Source: an uncultured Lachnospiraceae bacterium (lineage in GTDB: Bacteria > Bacillota > Clostridia > Lachnospirales > Lachnospiraceae). Taken from it: DNA of 64,000 nucleotides. Made by a program: the position numbers and the translations under genes. The stretch's first letter is position 1. Every line of letters starts with the position of its first letter. Below, one piece after another: positions 25,534-33,668 of the stretch. The notes beneath the pieces were generated by a model that did not search any database, was not told the origin of the DNA, and worked only from the letters and a program-made list of their open reading frames with translations. The stretch is from NCBI GenBank assembly GCA_934293575.1, contig CAKQYU010000002.1, positions 62,001-126,000 on the forward strand, read 5' to 3'.

Positions 25534-26731
25534 TTTAAAATTACTTTCCCTGATTATTGCGATTCTGATATGGATTGTAGTTGCGAATGTAGATAATTAC
25601 AAAACAACCAAGCAGATAACAGGAATAGAGATTGAATTTACAAACGGAAGTGCGATTACAGAAAAGAATAAAGTATATGAGGTTCCGGAGGGAACTACGA
25701 TTGATGTTGTGGTTAAGGGACCGAGAAGCGTTGTTGAGGGTCTGACAAAGGACGATTTCAAGGCGGTTGCGGATTTGTCCAAAATGTCGATTACGAATGC
25801 GGTTTCGGTAGAAGTATCTGCGGTAAGAAGCAGCGTTGAAAAAGAAGTGACGATTGTTTATTCTAACAATGCGATAAATGTTGCGGTAGAAGATAAGGTA
25901 GAAAAACAGCTTCCGATTACAGTCAAAACCTCAGAAAATGTTGCGGACGGATATGCAATCAGTAATAAGACGGCAGCTCCGAATCTGATTACCATAAAGG
26001 GTGCGGAAAGTATTGTAAATACCATAAGTGAAGTCTATGTTGACGTGGATGTATCGAATGCCAATAAGGATATCGTAGCATATGGCGAACCGGTATTTGT
26101 AGATTATGCCGGAAAAACAATTGAATCGGAAAAATTTGAATACGATGTTAAGACGGTTGAGGTAAGTATTGAGGTTAAGAAGACCAAAGAACTGAGAGTG
26201 AAAGTGGCAACATCCGGTGATGTGAGGGACGGCTATCAGATATCAAGTATTGACTATCAGCCGACAAGCATTGTGGTAGTCGGTAATGCCGAAGATTTGG
26301 CTAAGATTGACGAAGTTTTAATTGATGATGTGGATGTGACAAATGCATCTTCCGATATGGAAACATCGGTAGCTTTAGCGGAATATCTGCCAAGTGAGAT
26401 ATCAATTGCCGACGGAACGGAAGAAATTATGATTAAGGTCATGATTGAACAGTTACAGGAAAAGACAATCGATATCGAAAATGACGATATCAATATTGTT
26501 GGTAAGAAGGATGGTTACACCTATACATTTACGAATAAGGACGGTCTGGAGATTAAGGTAAAAGGACTTAAGGATAAGCTCAGAGACATTAAGGTTGCCA
26601 ATATGCTTCCGTCCATTGATGTATCGGAATACGGAACCGGTAAGTATACGTTTACGGTCAGTCTGAAGGAAGACAGTGGTGTAACGATAGAAGGAGAATA
26701 TACGGTTGAACTAGAGATCGGAAAGGAATAA
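25505..26731 (+). CDS. cdaR: CdaR, YbbR-domain regulator of CdaA
   Basis: The 408-residue protein has an N-terminal membrane anchor (LKLLSLIIAILIWIVVANV, about residues 12-30) and then repeated YbbR beta domains recognisable from recurring V-x-V-x-G/GP-x-x-V patterns, including VVKGPRSVVEGL and ITIKGAESIVNTI. CdaR is extracytoplasmic and modulates CdaA through contact in the membrane. It overlaps cdaA by 29 bp. The ATG at 25505 fits the AAAGGAC site better than the one at 25496. glmM, often next in this locus, is not here. Confidence 0.9.
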   Translation: MRKKILNHLDLKLLSLIIAILIWIVVANVDNYKTTKQITGIEIEFTNGSAITEKNKVYEVPEGTTIDVVVKGPRSVVEGLTKDDFKAVADLSKMSITNAVSVEVSAVRSSVEKEVTIVYSNNAINVAVEDKVEKQLPITVKTSENVADGYAISNKTAAPNLITIKGAESIVNTISEVYVDVDVSNANKDIVAYGEPVFVDYAGKTIESEKFEYDVKTVEVSIEVKKTKELRVKVATSGDVRDGYQISSIDYQPTSIVVVGNAEDLAKIDEVLIDDVDVTNASSDMETSVALAEYLPSEISIADGTEEIMIKVMIEQLQEKTIDIENDDINIVGKKDGYTYTFTNKDGLEIKVKGLKDKLRDIKVANMLPSIDVSEYGTGKYTFTVSLKEDSGVTIEGEYTVELEIGKE

Positions 26732-26756
26732 GAATCGCAGATTTGGAGGGATGATT

Positions 26757-27014
26757 ATGGTGTCACAAAAGGTTGTGATTACAGAGTCTTTTGGACTGCA
26801 CCTACGCCCTGCGGGAAAACTTTGTGACACAAGCCTGAAGTTTCAGTCGAAAATAGAATTGAAAAAAGGGACACAGACAGCGAATGCTAAAAGTGTATTA
26901 GGGGTGTTAGCCGCAAGAGTACAACAGGGGGATGAAATAGAGCTGGTATGTGAAGGACCGGATGAACAAGAGGCATTGGATGCGATTGTGCAGCTGTTTA
27001 AAGATGGATTTTGA
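26757..27014 (+). CDS. ptsH: HPr phosphocarrier protein
   Basis: The 85-residue protein carries phosphate from enzyme I to sugar-specific EII proteins. The active-site histidine is H15 in SFGLHLRPAG, and S46 in NAKSVLGVL is the site phosphorylated by HPr kinase for catabolite control. Both are present, so it is a true HPr and not a Crh-type variant. GGAGGG ends 6 bp before the ATG at 26757; the ATG at 26751 abuts it. The fructose PTS at 55438 would be one of its clients. ptsI is not adjacent. Confidence 0.9.
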   Translation: MVSQKVVITESFGLHLRPAGKLCDTSLKFQSKIELKKGTQTANAKSVLGVLAARVQQGDEIELVCEGPDEQEALDAIVQLFKDGF

Positions 27015-27042
27015 AGTGAGTACAATGAAAGAGGATGAGTGA

Positions 27043-27780
27043 ATGATTCATGCAGATTCAGAAGAAAAAATAAAACGATTACGTGAAATGATTGACGAGG
27101 TCAATAATATCGTTTTCTTTGGAGGTGCCGGCGTTTCGACGGAAAGCGGAATTCCTGATTTTCGAAGTCAGGACGGCTTGTATCATCAAAAATACAAGTA
27201 TCCGCCGGAAACGATTGTCAGCCATGATTTTTATGTGAATCAGCCAAATGATTTTTTTGATTTCTATAAGGATAAGATGATAGCGTTAGATGCCAAACCC
27301 AATGCTGCACATAAAGTACTGGCGAAGTTAGAAAGTCTTGGTAAAGTGAAAGCCGTTGTGACACAGAATATTGATGGTTTGCATTATGCTGCCGGAAGTA
27401 AAACGGTTTACGAATTACACGGTAGTGTACATCGTAATTACTGTGAAAAATGCGGCAAATTTTATCCGGTGGAATATATTGTGGAATCCGAATCCATTCC
27501 GATGTGTGAATGTGGAGGAAGAATAAAACCGGATGTTGTGTTGTATGGAGAATCCTTAGATTACCGTACCATTCAACAGACAATTGAAGCAATCCAACAG
27601 GCAGATTTGCTGATTGTCGGTGGAACCTCCCTGTCCGTGTATCCGGCAGCGGGATTTATCGATTACTTTAAGGGTAAATATACGGTGGTTATTAATTTAG
27701 ATGATACCGCAAGGAACGTTCAGGCAGATTTGGTCATTAATGAAAAAATCGGTGAGGTATTTGAACAATTACATATATAA
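27043..27780 (+). CDS. cobB: NAD-dependent protein deacylase, Sir2 family
   Basis: Sirtuins remove acyl groups from lysines using NAD+. The 245-residue protein has the NAD-binding GAGVSTESGIPDFR (28-41), TQNIDGLH (107-114), the catalytic histidine H126 in ELHGSVH, and four zinc cysteines C134/C137 and C155/C157. GGTSLSVYPAAGF completes the Rossmann part. Length and motifs are those of a standard bacterial enzyme. It follows HPr by 28 bp and is closed by a strong terminator. Confidence 0.95.
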   Translation: MIHADSEEKIKRLREMIDEVNNIVFFGGAGVSTESGIPDFRSQDGLYHQKYKYPPETIVSHDFYVNQPNDFFDFYKDKMIALDAKPNAAHKVLAKLESLGKVKAVVTQNIDGLHYAAGSKTVYELHGSVHRNYCEKCGKFYPVEYIVESESIPMCECGGRIKPDVVLYGESLDYRTIQQTIEAIQQADLLIVGGTSLSVYPAAGFIDYFKGKYTVVINLDDTARNVQADLVINEKIGEVFEQLHI

Positions 27781-27798
27781 GAGAGTATGGATGGAAGG

Positions 27799-27839
27799 AC
27801 TCCCATAGACTGATGAATTTAGTCTATGGGAGTTTTTTT
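27799..27839 (+). terminator. Rho-independent terminator after the sirtuin gene
   Basis: A perfect 13-bp stem, ACTCCCATAGACT (27799-27811) and AGTCTATGGGAGT (27821-27833), is followed by a T-run. Confidence 0.95.
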
Positions 27840-28106
27840 ATGTCTGTTTGAACCCCGGAGAAAATCTTTTTTGATGTATTTGAAAAAGGCAGCTCCGAAA
27901 AAAGCCTGATACGAAAAAGGCAGACACGAAAAAATGTCGAAAGAGCAGTAAAAATGTTGTTTTATGGTATAAGATATGCTTATGTGTAATTTTAAAAGCT
28001 ATTTTACAACATTTTGTTGAAAAAATAAAATTACCCTCTATACAAATACAATGCTTTGTGGTACAATGTTGATTGTGGGAAATCTTTAGACATAAGGAGA
28101 GATTAT
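27840..28106. other. Intergenic stretch with ~15-bp imperfect repeats
   Basis: No gene is seen here. From 27882, units beginning GAAAAAGGC or GAAAAAAG recur at 27882, 27897, 27913 and 27928, a 15-16 bp period that could place protein-binding sites on successive helix faces. TACAAT at 28062-28067 may be the -10 of the LysR gene; no good -35 is evident. AAGGAG lies just before the LysR start. Confidence 0.5.
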
Positions 28107-29009
28107 ATGAATATCAATCTGGAGTATTACAAGATTTTCTATCATGTAGCCACTGAACTAAGCATTACTGGTGCTGCAAAGAAGCTTTGTATATCGCAAC
28201 CTGCCGTCTCCCAAGCTATGAAACAGCTCGAGCAGGGATTGGGAATAGAGCTTTTGACCAGGCGTGCAAAAGGTGTCAGTTTAACCCGCGCAGGAACTTT
28301 ATTGTTTTCTTATATCCGGGAAGGTTATGAAACGATTCTGACTGGAGAAAAACAGTTAGAGAAGATGATGAATCTGGAATATGGAGAGATTAGAATTGGT
28401 GCCAGTGATATGACATTACAGTTTTATCTTTTGCCATATCTCGAACGGTTTCATCAACTGTATCCGGAGATTAAGGTAACAGTTACGAATGCCCCTACGC
28501 CACAAACGATAGACCACCTGAATCAGGGCCGAATTGACTTTGGGGTTGTGACCATGCCCGTTGAAGTTGATTCACAGTTTGACGTTTTCCGTGTCCGTAA
28601 GATTCAGGATGTATTTGTGGCAGGGGAAAAGTTCCAACATTTAAAGAACTGCAAATTATCCTATGATATCTTGTCGGAATTACCGCTTATTTGTTTGGAG
28701 GGAAAGACAAGTACGAGGACATATGTGGACGAGTATTTACATACAATGAATATTGAAGTGAAGCCGGAATTTGAACTGGCGACAAGTGATATGATTGTTC
28801 AATTTGCAATGCGTAATTTAGGTGTAGGTTGTGTTGTGGAAGATTTTGCTGTGAAGCAGTTAGAAAGTGGAGATTTATTTAAACTTCAGTTTCAGAATGA
28901 ATTGCCGGGAAGAGACATGTGTCTGATTTTTGATAAGAGGGCAACGATGTCGGTAGCAGCAACTAAGCTGAAAGAAATATTAGAGGTAGCGGCAGTGAAT
29001 GTAGCCTGA
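28107..29009 (+). CDS. LysR-family transcriptional regulator
   Basis: The 300-residue protein has the LysR winged helix-turn-helix at residues ~3-62 (FYHVATELSITGAAKKLCIS, then QPAVSQAMKQLEQ) and a periplasmic-binding-like effector domain after ~88 (EIRIGASDM, the start of the substrate domain, and GVGCVVEDFAV late). It resembles the CysB/CysL-like group in shape, but its ligand cannot be read from sequence. The ATG at 28107 follows AAGGAG; the earlier ATG lacks a site. The neighbouring genes give no obvious target. Confidence 0.88.
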   Translation: MNINLEYYKIFYHVATELSITGAAKKLCISQPAVSQAMKQLEQGLGIELLTRRAKGVSLTRAGTLLFSYIREGYETILTGEKQLEKMMNLEYGEIRIGASDMTLQFYLLPYLERFHQLYPEIKVTVTNAPTPQTIDHLNQGRIDFGVVTMPVEVDSQFDVFRVRKIQDVFVAGEKFQHLKNCKLSYDILSELPLICLEGKTSTRTYVDEYLHTMNIEVKPEFELATSDMIVQFAMRNLGVGCVVEDFAVKQLESGDLFKLQFQNELPGRDMCLIFDKRATMSVAATKLKEILEVAAVNVA

Positions 29010-29022
29010 ATCATAAGGAAAT

Positions 29023-29064
29023 TCACAAAGTGGCAATCGATAGAAAATAAAAGAGACTTTGTGA
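29023..29064 (+). promoter_or_regulatory. Inverted repeat just before the DUF1292 ribosome site
   Basis: TCACAAAGT (29023-29031) and ACTTTGTGA (29056-29064) form a 9-bp stem ending 6 bp before AGGAGG. No T-run follows, so it is more likely a leader structure or operator than a terminator. Confidence 0.4.
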
Positions 29065-29081
29065 GTCGATAGGAGGATAAC

Positions 29082-29351
29082 ATGGAACAGAATGTATTTA
29101 CATTGATTAATGAAGATGGAAGAGAAATCAAATATATCGGACTGAATGTCGTTGAGAATCCGGAAAACGGACAGAGATATTTAATTTATACAGAAGCAGA
29201 TAATGCAAAAGAAATAACAGGTAAGCAGATTGATTTATATGCATGTGCTTATAATAAAGAGAATGGAAGAATTGTATTGGATCCATTAACTTCCGAAAAG
29301 GAAAAAACATTAATTAAGAATTTCATTGAAGATAATACCCGAATTGCATAA
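29082..29351 (+). CDS. DUF1292 family protein
   Basis: The 89-residue protein fits DUF1292 (YrzB-like): FTLINEDGREIKYIGLNVVENPENGQRYLIY gives the family's beta-rich start, with a D/E-rich tail helix at residues 68-83. The family is widespread in Firmicutes and has no established function. AGGAGG precedes the start and a strong terminator follows, so it is probably monocistronic or read together with LysR. Confidence 0.75.
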   Translation: MEQNVFTLINEDGREIKYIGLNVVENPENGQRYLIYTEADNAKEITGKQIDLYACAYNKENGRIVLDPLTSEKEKTLIKNFIEDNTRIA

Positions 29352-29373
29352 GGTCCTCTCTTTCAATGTTAGA

Positions 29374-29413
29374 AAGACTTCGTTTTTTGTGAAATGAAAA
29401 CGGAGTCTTTTTT
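29374..29413 (+). terminator. Rho-independent terminator
   Basis: AAGACTTCGTTTT (29374-29386) pairs with AAAACGGAGTCTT (29397-29409), with one internal mismatch, followed by a T-run. It separates the DUF1292 gene from the MarR promoter. Confidence 0.85.
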
Positions 29414-29427
29414 ATTACAAGCATAAC

Positions 29428-29470
29428 TTGACAATAATCCGAAATCGGAGTATATTAATCCGAAATCGGA
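29428..29470 (+). promoter_or_regulatory. MarR promoter with two operator palindromes
   Basis: TTGACA (29428-29433) and TATATT (29451-29456) are spaced by 17 bp. The palindrome TCCGAAATCGGA occurs twice, at 29438-29449 inside the spacer and at 29459-29470 just after the -10, exactly 21 bp (two helical turns) apart. MarR bound to either would exclude RNA polymerase. This is a clear autorepression site controlling marR, the MATE exporter and probably the hydrolase. Confidence 0.88.
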
Positions 29471-29485
29471 TAAAAGGAGAAGGAT

Positions 29486-29974
29486 ATGAGCAAATCACGA
29501 TTAAGTACGCAATTAGTTGCGTATAATCAAAGCTATAAGGAAAATGATGAAATATACCATAATTATGCAAAGGCGTTTGGAATGACAGATACGACATTCT
29601 GGTTATTATATTCTTTATGGGAGAGTAAGACACCATATACACAAAAGGAGTTATGTAAGGAATGGTCCTATATTTCCCAGACGTTAAATTCGGCACTGAA
29701 AAATCTGGAAAAACAGGGATTTATTTATATGGCGTGTACAAAGGAAAACCGTAAGAATAAAGAAATTCGGTTTACGGATAAAGGAAAGGAATTTGCAAAG
29801 AATGTGATTGAACCTCTGATGCAGGCGGAAGCGCAGTCGCTATCGTGTATGAGCCGGGAGGAGATGGAACAGTTTTTGTCCTGTATGCGTCGATTAAATG
29901 TATCCTTGAAAAAGGAAGTAAATCGGTTGATTCTTAACAGAAGTGAAAAAGAGGTGTATGATGAAGAAAAATAA
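29486..29974 (+). CDS. MarR-family repressor
   Basis: The 162-residue protein has the MarR winged helix-turn-helix around residues 38-105: FWLLYSLWESKTPYTQKELCKEW, then YISQTLNSALKNLEKQGFI as the recognition helix, and the FTDKGKEFAKNV wing end. MarR dimers bind palindromes and release on binding small amphipathic compounds. Two identical palindromes in its own promoter support autoregulation. It overlaps the MATE gene by 17 bp, like the mepR-mepA arrangement of S. aureus. Confidence 0.92.
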   Translation: MSKSRLSTQLVAYNQSYKENDEIYHNYAKAFGMTDTTFWLLYSLWESKTPYTQKELCKEWSYISQTLNSALKNLEKQGFIYMACTKENRKNKEIRFTDKGKEFAKNVIEPLMQAEAQSLSCMSREEMEQFLSCMRRLNVSLKKEVNRLILNRSEKEVYDEEK

Positions 29975-31295
29975 AATTCAGTTAAAGGAGCATTTTGGAT
30001 ACAGAAAGCTGATGCGCTTTACTCTGCCGACCATTACCATGATGATATTCACATCGATTTATGGAATTGTGGATGGATTTTTCGTATCGAACTGCGTGGG
30101 AAAGGAACCGTTTTCGGCTTTAAATTTAATATGGCCGGTTGTAATGATTCTAGGTTCAATTGGATTTATGATTGGTACCGGAGGCAGTGCATATGTATCG
30201 GTAAAGTTAGGGGAACAAAAAAAGGAGGATGCTAACCGGTATTTTTCTATGTTTCTTTATCTGGAAGTAATCGTTGGCGTGATACTTTCGATTGTCGGTT
30301 ATATTTTTGCAAGACCGATAGCCGGTTTGTTGGGAGCGCAGGGGGCGGTATTAGATTACTGCGTTGTTTACGGAAGAGTGTTATTTGTCGGACTGGTATT
30401 CTTTTTGTTACAGAATAGTTTTCAAAGTTTTCTGGTTGTTGCGGAAATGCCGAAGTTTGGTCTTGTTGTTTCTGTAATGGCAGGTGTGACCAATATGATT
30501 TTGGACTTTTTGCTTGTATATGTCTGGAAACTGGGGTTGTTTGGCGCAGCGCTGGCGACTGTGATTAGTCAGGTGGCTGGTGCGGCTATACCGGTTGTAT
30601 TCTTTATCCGCAACAAAAAGGGATTACATCTGGTGCCGACCGGATTTGAGTGGCGGCCGATTAAGCAGACCTGTATCAATGGTTCTTCCGAGATGGTTTC
30701 TAACCTGTCGATGTCATTGATTAGTGTATTATATAATTTGCAGTTGATGACGTATGCCGGTATAAATGGAGTAAATGCCTATGGTGTTGTCATGTATATC
30801 AGTATGATATTTGCGGGTGTCTATATGGGTTATTCCATTGGAGTGTCACCGGTTATCGGTTATCATTATGGAGCTAAGAACAAGGAAGAATTAAAGGGAT
30901 TGTTGAGAAAGAGTCTGAAAATGATATTTGTTGCGGCAATTGTCATGACAGTGGCGGCAGAGTGTCTATCCGGTTTGTTTGCGGGAATTTTTGTTGGATA
31001 CGATAAGGAATTGCTGGAAATGACCATTCGTGCAAATCGGTTGTTTTCGCTTGCTTATCTGATATGCGGATTTAATATGTTTGCATCGGCATTTTTTACG
31101 GCATTGGGAAATGGATTGATTTCTGCGGTGATTTCATTTGCAAGAACCTTTTTGTTCCAGATAATTATGATTTATTTACTTCCGGTGTTTTTGGGACTGA
31201 ATGGTTTGTGGCTTGCTATGGTTGTGGCAGAAGTTCTCACATCTATAGTCAGCATTTATTTTTTGGTGACGAAGCGCAGACAGTATCAATATTAG
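29958..31295 (+). CDS. MATE-family multidrug efflux pump (MepA-like)
   Basis: The ~445-residue protein has twelve hydrophobic segments in two homologous halves; TLPTITMMIFTSIYGIVDGFFVS in the first helix is the usual MATE start. These pumps export cationic drugs, dyes and sometimes bile acids using Na+ or H+. Starts at 29958 and 29961 are equally possible, after GAGG. It is translated with the MarR regulator, and a choloylglycine-hydrolase-family enzyme follows 33 bp later, so bile compounds are plausible substrates or inducers. Confidence 0.9.
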   Translation: MMKKNKIQLKEHFGYRKLMRFTLPTITMMIFTSIYGIVDGFFVSNCVGKEPFSALNLIWPVVMILGSIGFMIGTGGSAYVSVKLGEQKKEDANRYFSMFLYLEVIVGVILSIVGYIFARPIAGLLGAQGAVLDYCVVYGRVLFVGLVFFLLQNSFQSFLVVAEMPKFGLVVSVMAGVTNMILDFLLVYVWKLGLFGAALATVISQVAGAAIPVVFFIRNKKGLHLVPTGFEWRPIKQTCINGSSEMVSNLSMSLISVLYNLQLMTYAGINGVNAYGVVMYISMIFAGVYMGYSIGVSPVIGYHYGAKNKEELKGLLRKSLKMIFVAAIVMTVAAECLSGLFAGIFVGYDKELLEMTIRANRLFSLAYLICGFNMFASAFFTALGNGLISAVISFARTFLFQIIMIYLLPVFLGLNGLWLAMVVAEVLTSIVSIYFLVTKRRQYQY

Positions 31296-31328
31296 AAATT
31301 TGTAAAATAAATATGGAAGGTGATGGAT

Positions 31329-32303
31329 ATGTGTACAGCAGCAACTTATAAAACAAAAGATTTTTATTTTGGTAGAACTTTGGATTATGAATTTTCTTAC
31401 AAAGAAGAGGTAACCATCATGCCCCGTAATTATCCGCTTACGTTCCGGCATGGAAAAAGCCTGTCGACACATTTTGCGATAATGGGAATGGCATATGTGG
31501 TAGAAGATTACCCTCTTTATTATGATGCCATCAATGAAAAGGGACTGGCAATGGCAGGACTTAATTTTGTGGGAAATGCAGTTTATCAGGAAGTGCAGGA
31601 AGGTTATGACAATGTAGCACAGTTTGAATTTATTCCATGGATATTGTCACAGGCTGTATCCGTAGCCGAGGCAAAAAAGTTATTGGAAACGATGCGTTTA
31701 GTGGGAACCTGTTTTGCAAAGCAGCTTCCGACGGCACAATTGCATTGGATGATTGCGGATGAAAAGGACTGTATTGTGGTAGAGTGCATGGAGGATGGAA
31801 TGCATATCTATGAAAATAAAATTGGCGTACTGACGAACAATCCGCCGTTTCCGACACAGATGTTTTTGTTAAATCAATATATGAGTCTGTCTGCCAAACA
31901 ACCGGAAAATCGGTTTGCAAAGGAATTGGATTTGAAAACCTACAGCCGGGGAATGGGAGCAATCGGACTGCCGGGAGATTTGTCTTCGACATCACGGTTT
32001 GCAAAGGTGGCATTTACGAAAGCACATGCTCTGTCGGAGGATAACGAACATTCAAGTGTGAGCCAGTTTTTCCATATCTTAGGTTCCGTGGATCAACAGC
32101 GGGGATGTTGTGAGGTTTCGGAAGGAAAATATGAGATAACAATTTATACGTCATGCTGTAATGCAACAAAGGGAATTTATTATTATACAACATATGACAA
32201 TCATCAGATTACGGCAGTTGATATGCACAGAGAAAATCTTGAAGATACAAATTTAAAAAGATATCCGATTCAGACCGAAGGGAAAGTTGTCTGGATGAAT
32301 TGA
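31329..32303 (+). CDS. Choloylglycine hydrolase family enzyme (bile salt hydrolase or penicillin V acylase)
   Basis: This Ntn-hydrolase cleaves an amide bond, with the N-terminal cysteine exposed after Met removal. The ATG at 31329 gives MCTAATYKTKDFYFGRTLDYE, so C2, R16 and D19 occupy the catalytic places; upstream in-frame ATGs would bury the cysteine. LTNNPPF near residue 170 and STSRFAKVAF near 224-233 supply the conserved Asn and Arg. The 324-residue length fits both bile salt hydrolases and penicillin V acylases, which sequence alone does not separate safely. No signal peptide is present, so it is cytoplasmic. Position behind MarR-MATE favours a role with bile or amphipathic compounds. 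Confidence 0.88.
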   Translation: MCTAATYKTKDFYFGRTLDYEFSYKEEVTIMPRNYPLTFRHGKSLSTHFAIMGMAYVVEDYPLYYDAINEKGLAMAGLNFVGNAVYQEVQEGYDNVAQFEFIPWILSQAVSVAEAKKLLETMRLVGTCFAKQLPTAQLHWMIADEKDCIVVECMEDGMHIYENKIGVLTNNPPFPTQMFLLNQYMSLSAKQPENRFAKELDLKTYSRGMGAIGLPGDLSSTSRFAKVAFTKAHALSEDNEHSSVSQFFHILGSVDQQRGCCEVSEGKYEITIYTSCCNATKGIYYYTTYDNHQITAVDMHRENLEDTNLKRYPIQTEGKVVWMN

Positions 32304-32310
32304 AGATAAA

Positions 32311-32376
32311 AAGAACTCATAGTGATATGCCCCTTTTAAGCAGATAAGGTGAATACCATAACAGAGTTCTTTTTTA
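32311..32376 (+). terminator. Terminator hairpin with a long loop
   Basis: AAGAACTC (32311-32318) and GAGTTCTT (32364-32371) flank a 45-nt loop with a small inner pairing and are followed by a T-run. It is the likely end of the MarR-MATE-hydrolase transcript. Confidence 0.55.
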
Positions 32377-32386
32377 TGGCTCAATA

Positions 32387-32421
32387 ACCTATTGACATAG
32401 TAGGTTAGTAGGTGGTAATAT
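32387..32421 (+). promoter_or_regulatory. Promoter and candidate Rrf2 operator of the suf operon
   Basis: TTGACA (32392-32397) and TAATAT (32416-32421) are 18 bp apart. AACCTA (32387-32392) and TAGGTT (32400-32405) form an inverted repeat across the -35. That position fits repression by the Rrf2 protein encoded immediately downstream. Confidence 0.6.
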
Positions 32422-32455
32422 ATCCCTAGCAATTTTGTAGGAAAGGGGAACACCT

Positions 32456-32878
32456 ATGATTATTTCGTCGAAAGGAAGATATGCTTTACGAGTTATGGTG
32501 TATTTGGCTGTGAAACAGCAGGACGGATATATCCCCCTCAAAGAGATTACGCAGGCAGAGGGCTTGTCCTTAAAGTATCTCGAAAGTATTACCAGGGTAT
32601 TGTCAAAGAACAATTTGATTGAAGCCACCAGCGGACATGGCGGAGGATATCGGCTGACAAGAAATCCGCGGGATTATACATTGGCAGAAATACTGACCGT
32701 AATGGAAGGAACGCTTGCTCCGGCAGCGTGTGTGAAGGAGGATGCGTCAACGTGCTGCAACAGCGAAGTCTGTTATACAAGACCTATCTGGCAGGGACTG
32801 GCACAGTTGATAGATGATTATTTTGAAAATATGACATTGGAGGATGTAGTGGAAAAAGCATTACAGACAGCAGTTTAA
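32456..32878 (+). CDS. iscR: Rrf2/IscR-like Fe-S-sensing regulator of suf
   Basis: The 140-residue protein begins with the Rrf2 winged helix (SSKGRYALRVMVYLA; LSLKYLESITRVLSKNNLIEA; GGGYRLTRNP). C92, C100, C101 and C106 lie where IscR binds its [2Fe-2S] cluster. It heads the suf operon, with sufC starting 13 bp later, so it most likely matches Fe-S assembly to demand by binding the repeat over its own promoter. A second Rrf2 paralogue lies behind cysK at 62078. Confidence 0.9.
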   Translation: MIISSKGRYALRVMVYLAVKQQDGYIPLKEITQAEGLSLKYLESITRVLSKNNLIEATSGHGGGYRLTRNPRDYTLAEILTVMEGTLAPAACVKEDASTCCNSEVCYTRPIWQGLAQLIDDYFENMTLEDVVEKALQTAV

Positions 32879-32890
32879 GGAGGATATAAC

Positions 32891-33649
32891 ATGGAAGAAA
32901 GACAATTATTGAATGTAAAAAATCTACACGTAAATGTGGAGGAAAAGGAAATATTGCACGGAGTTGATTTGAGTGTGAATGCAGGAGAGACACATGTTTT
33001 GATGGGTCCGAACGGAACCGGAAAATCAACTCTTTTGTATGCATTGATGGGAAATCCGAGATATTCAATAACGGATGGTGAGATATGGTTTCAGGGAAAA
33101 AACATTACGGATATGCCGGTAAATGAAAGAGCAAACGAAGGAATGTTTTTGTCGTTCCAGAATCCGTTGGAAGTACCGGGTGTTACTTTAAGTTCCTTTA
33201 TCAGAAATGCATTGGAGAAAAAAACAGGAAAAAGAATCCGTCTTTGGGATTTTAAGAAGGAATTGGAAAAGACCATGGAATTATTGCAGATGGATCCTTC
33301 TTATGCAGACCGTGATTTAAATGTCGGATTTTCCGGCGGAGAGAAGAAAAAGGCAGAGATATTACAGTTATTGATGTTAAAACCGGCACTTGCAATTTTG
33401 GATGAGACGGATTCCGGATTGGATGTCGATGCGGTTCGTACCGTTTCGGAGGGGATTGAGGCATATCAGAAAACCTGTAACGGAAGTCTTTTGATTGTTA
33501 CGCACAGTACAAAGATTTTGGAGTCTCTTTCGGTTGATTATACACATATCATGGTAGAGGGTAAGATGATTCATACAGGTGATGCATCTTTAGTAGAAGA
33601 AATCAATCAGAACGGATTTGGAAAGTACGAAGCGGCGCAGGCAGAATAA
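32891..33649 (+). CDS. sufC: Fe-S assembly ATPase SufC
   Basis: The 252-residue ABC ATPase drives conformational change in the SufBCD scaffold. GPNGTGKST (Walker A), FSGGEKKKAEI (signature) and LAILDETDSGLDVDA (Walker B and D-loop) are all intact. It has no membrane partner, as expected for SufC. AAGGAGG lies between the regulator stop and its ATG, and sufB follows after 19 bp. Confidence 0.97.
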   Translation: MEERQLLNVKNLHVNVEEKEILHGVDLSVNAGETHVLMGPNGTGKSTLLYALMGNPRYSITDGEIWFQGKNITDMPVNERANEGMFLSFQNPLEVPGVTLSSFIRNALEKKTGKRIRLWDFKKELEKTMELLQMDPSYADRDLNVGFSGGEKKKAEILQLLMLKPALAILDETDSGLDVDAVRTVSEGIEAYQKTCNGSLLIVTHSTKILESLSVDYTHIMVEGKMIHTGDASLVEEINQNGFGKYEAAQAE

Positions 33650-33668
33650 CCCGGGAAGGAGCCATAAC

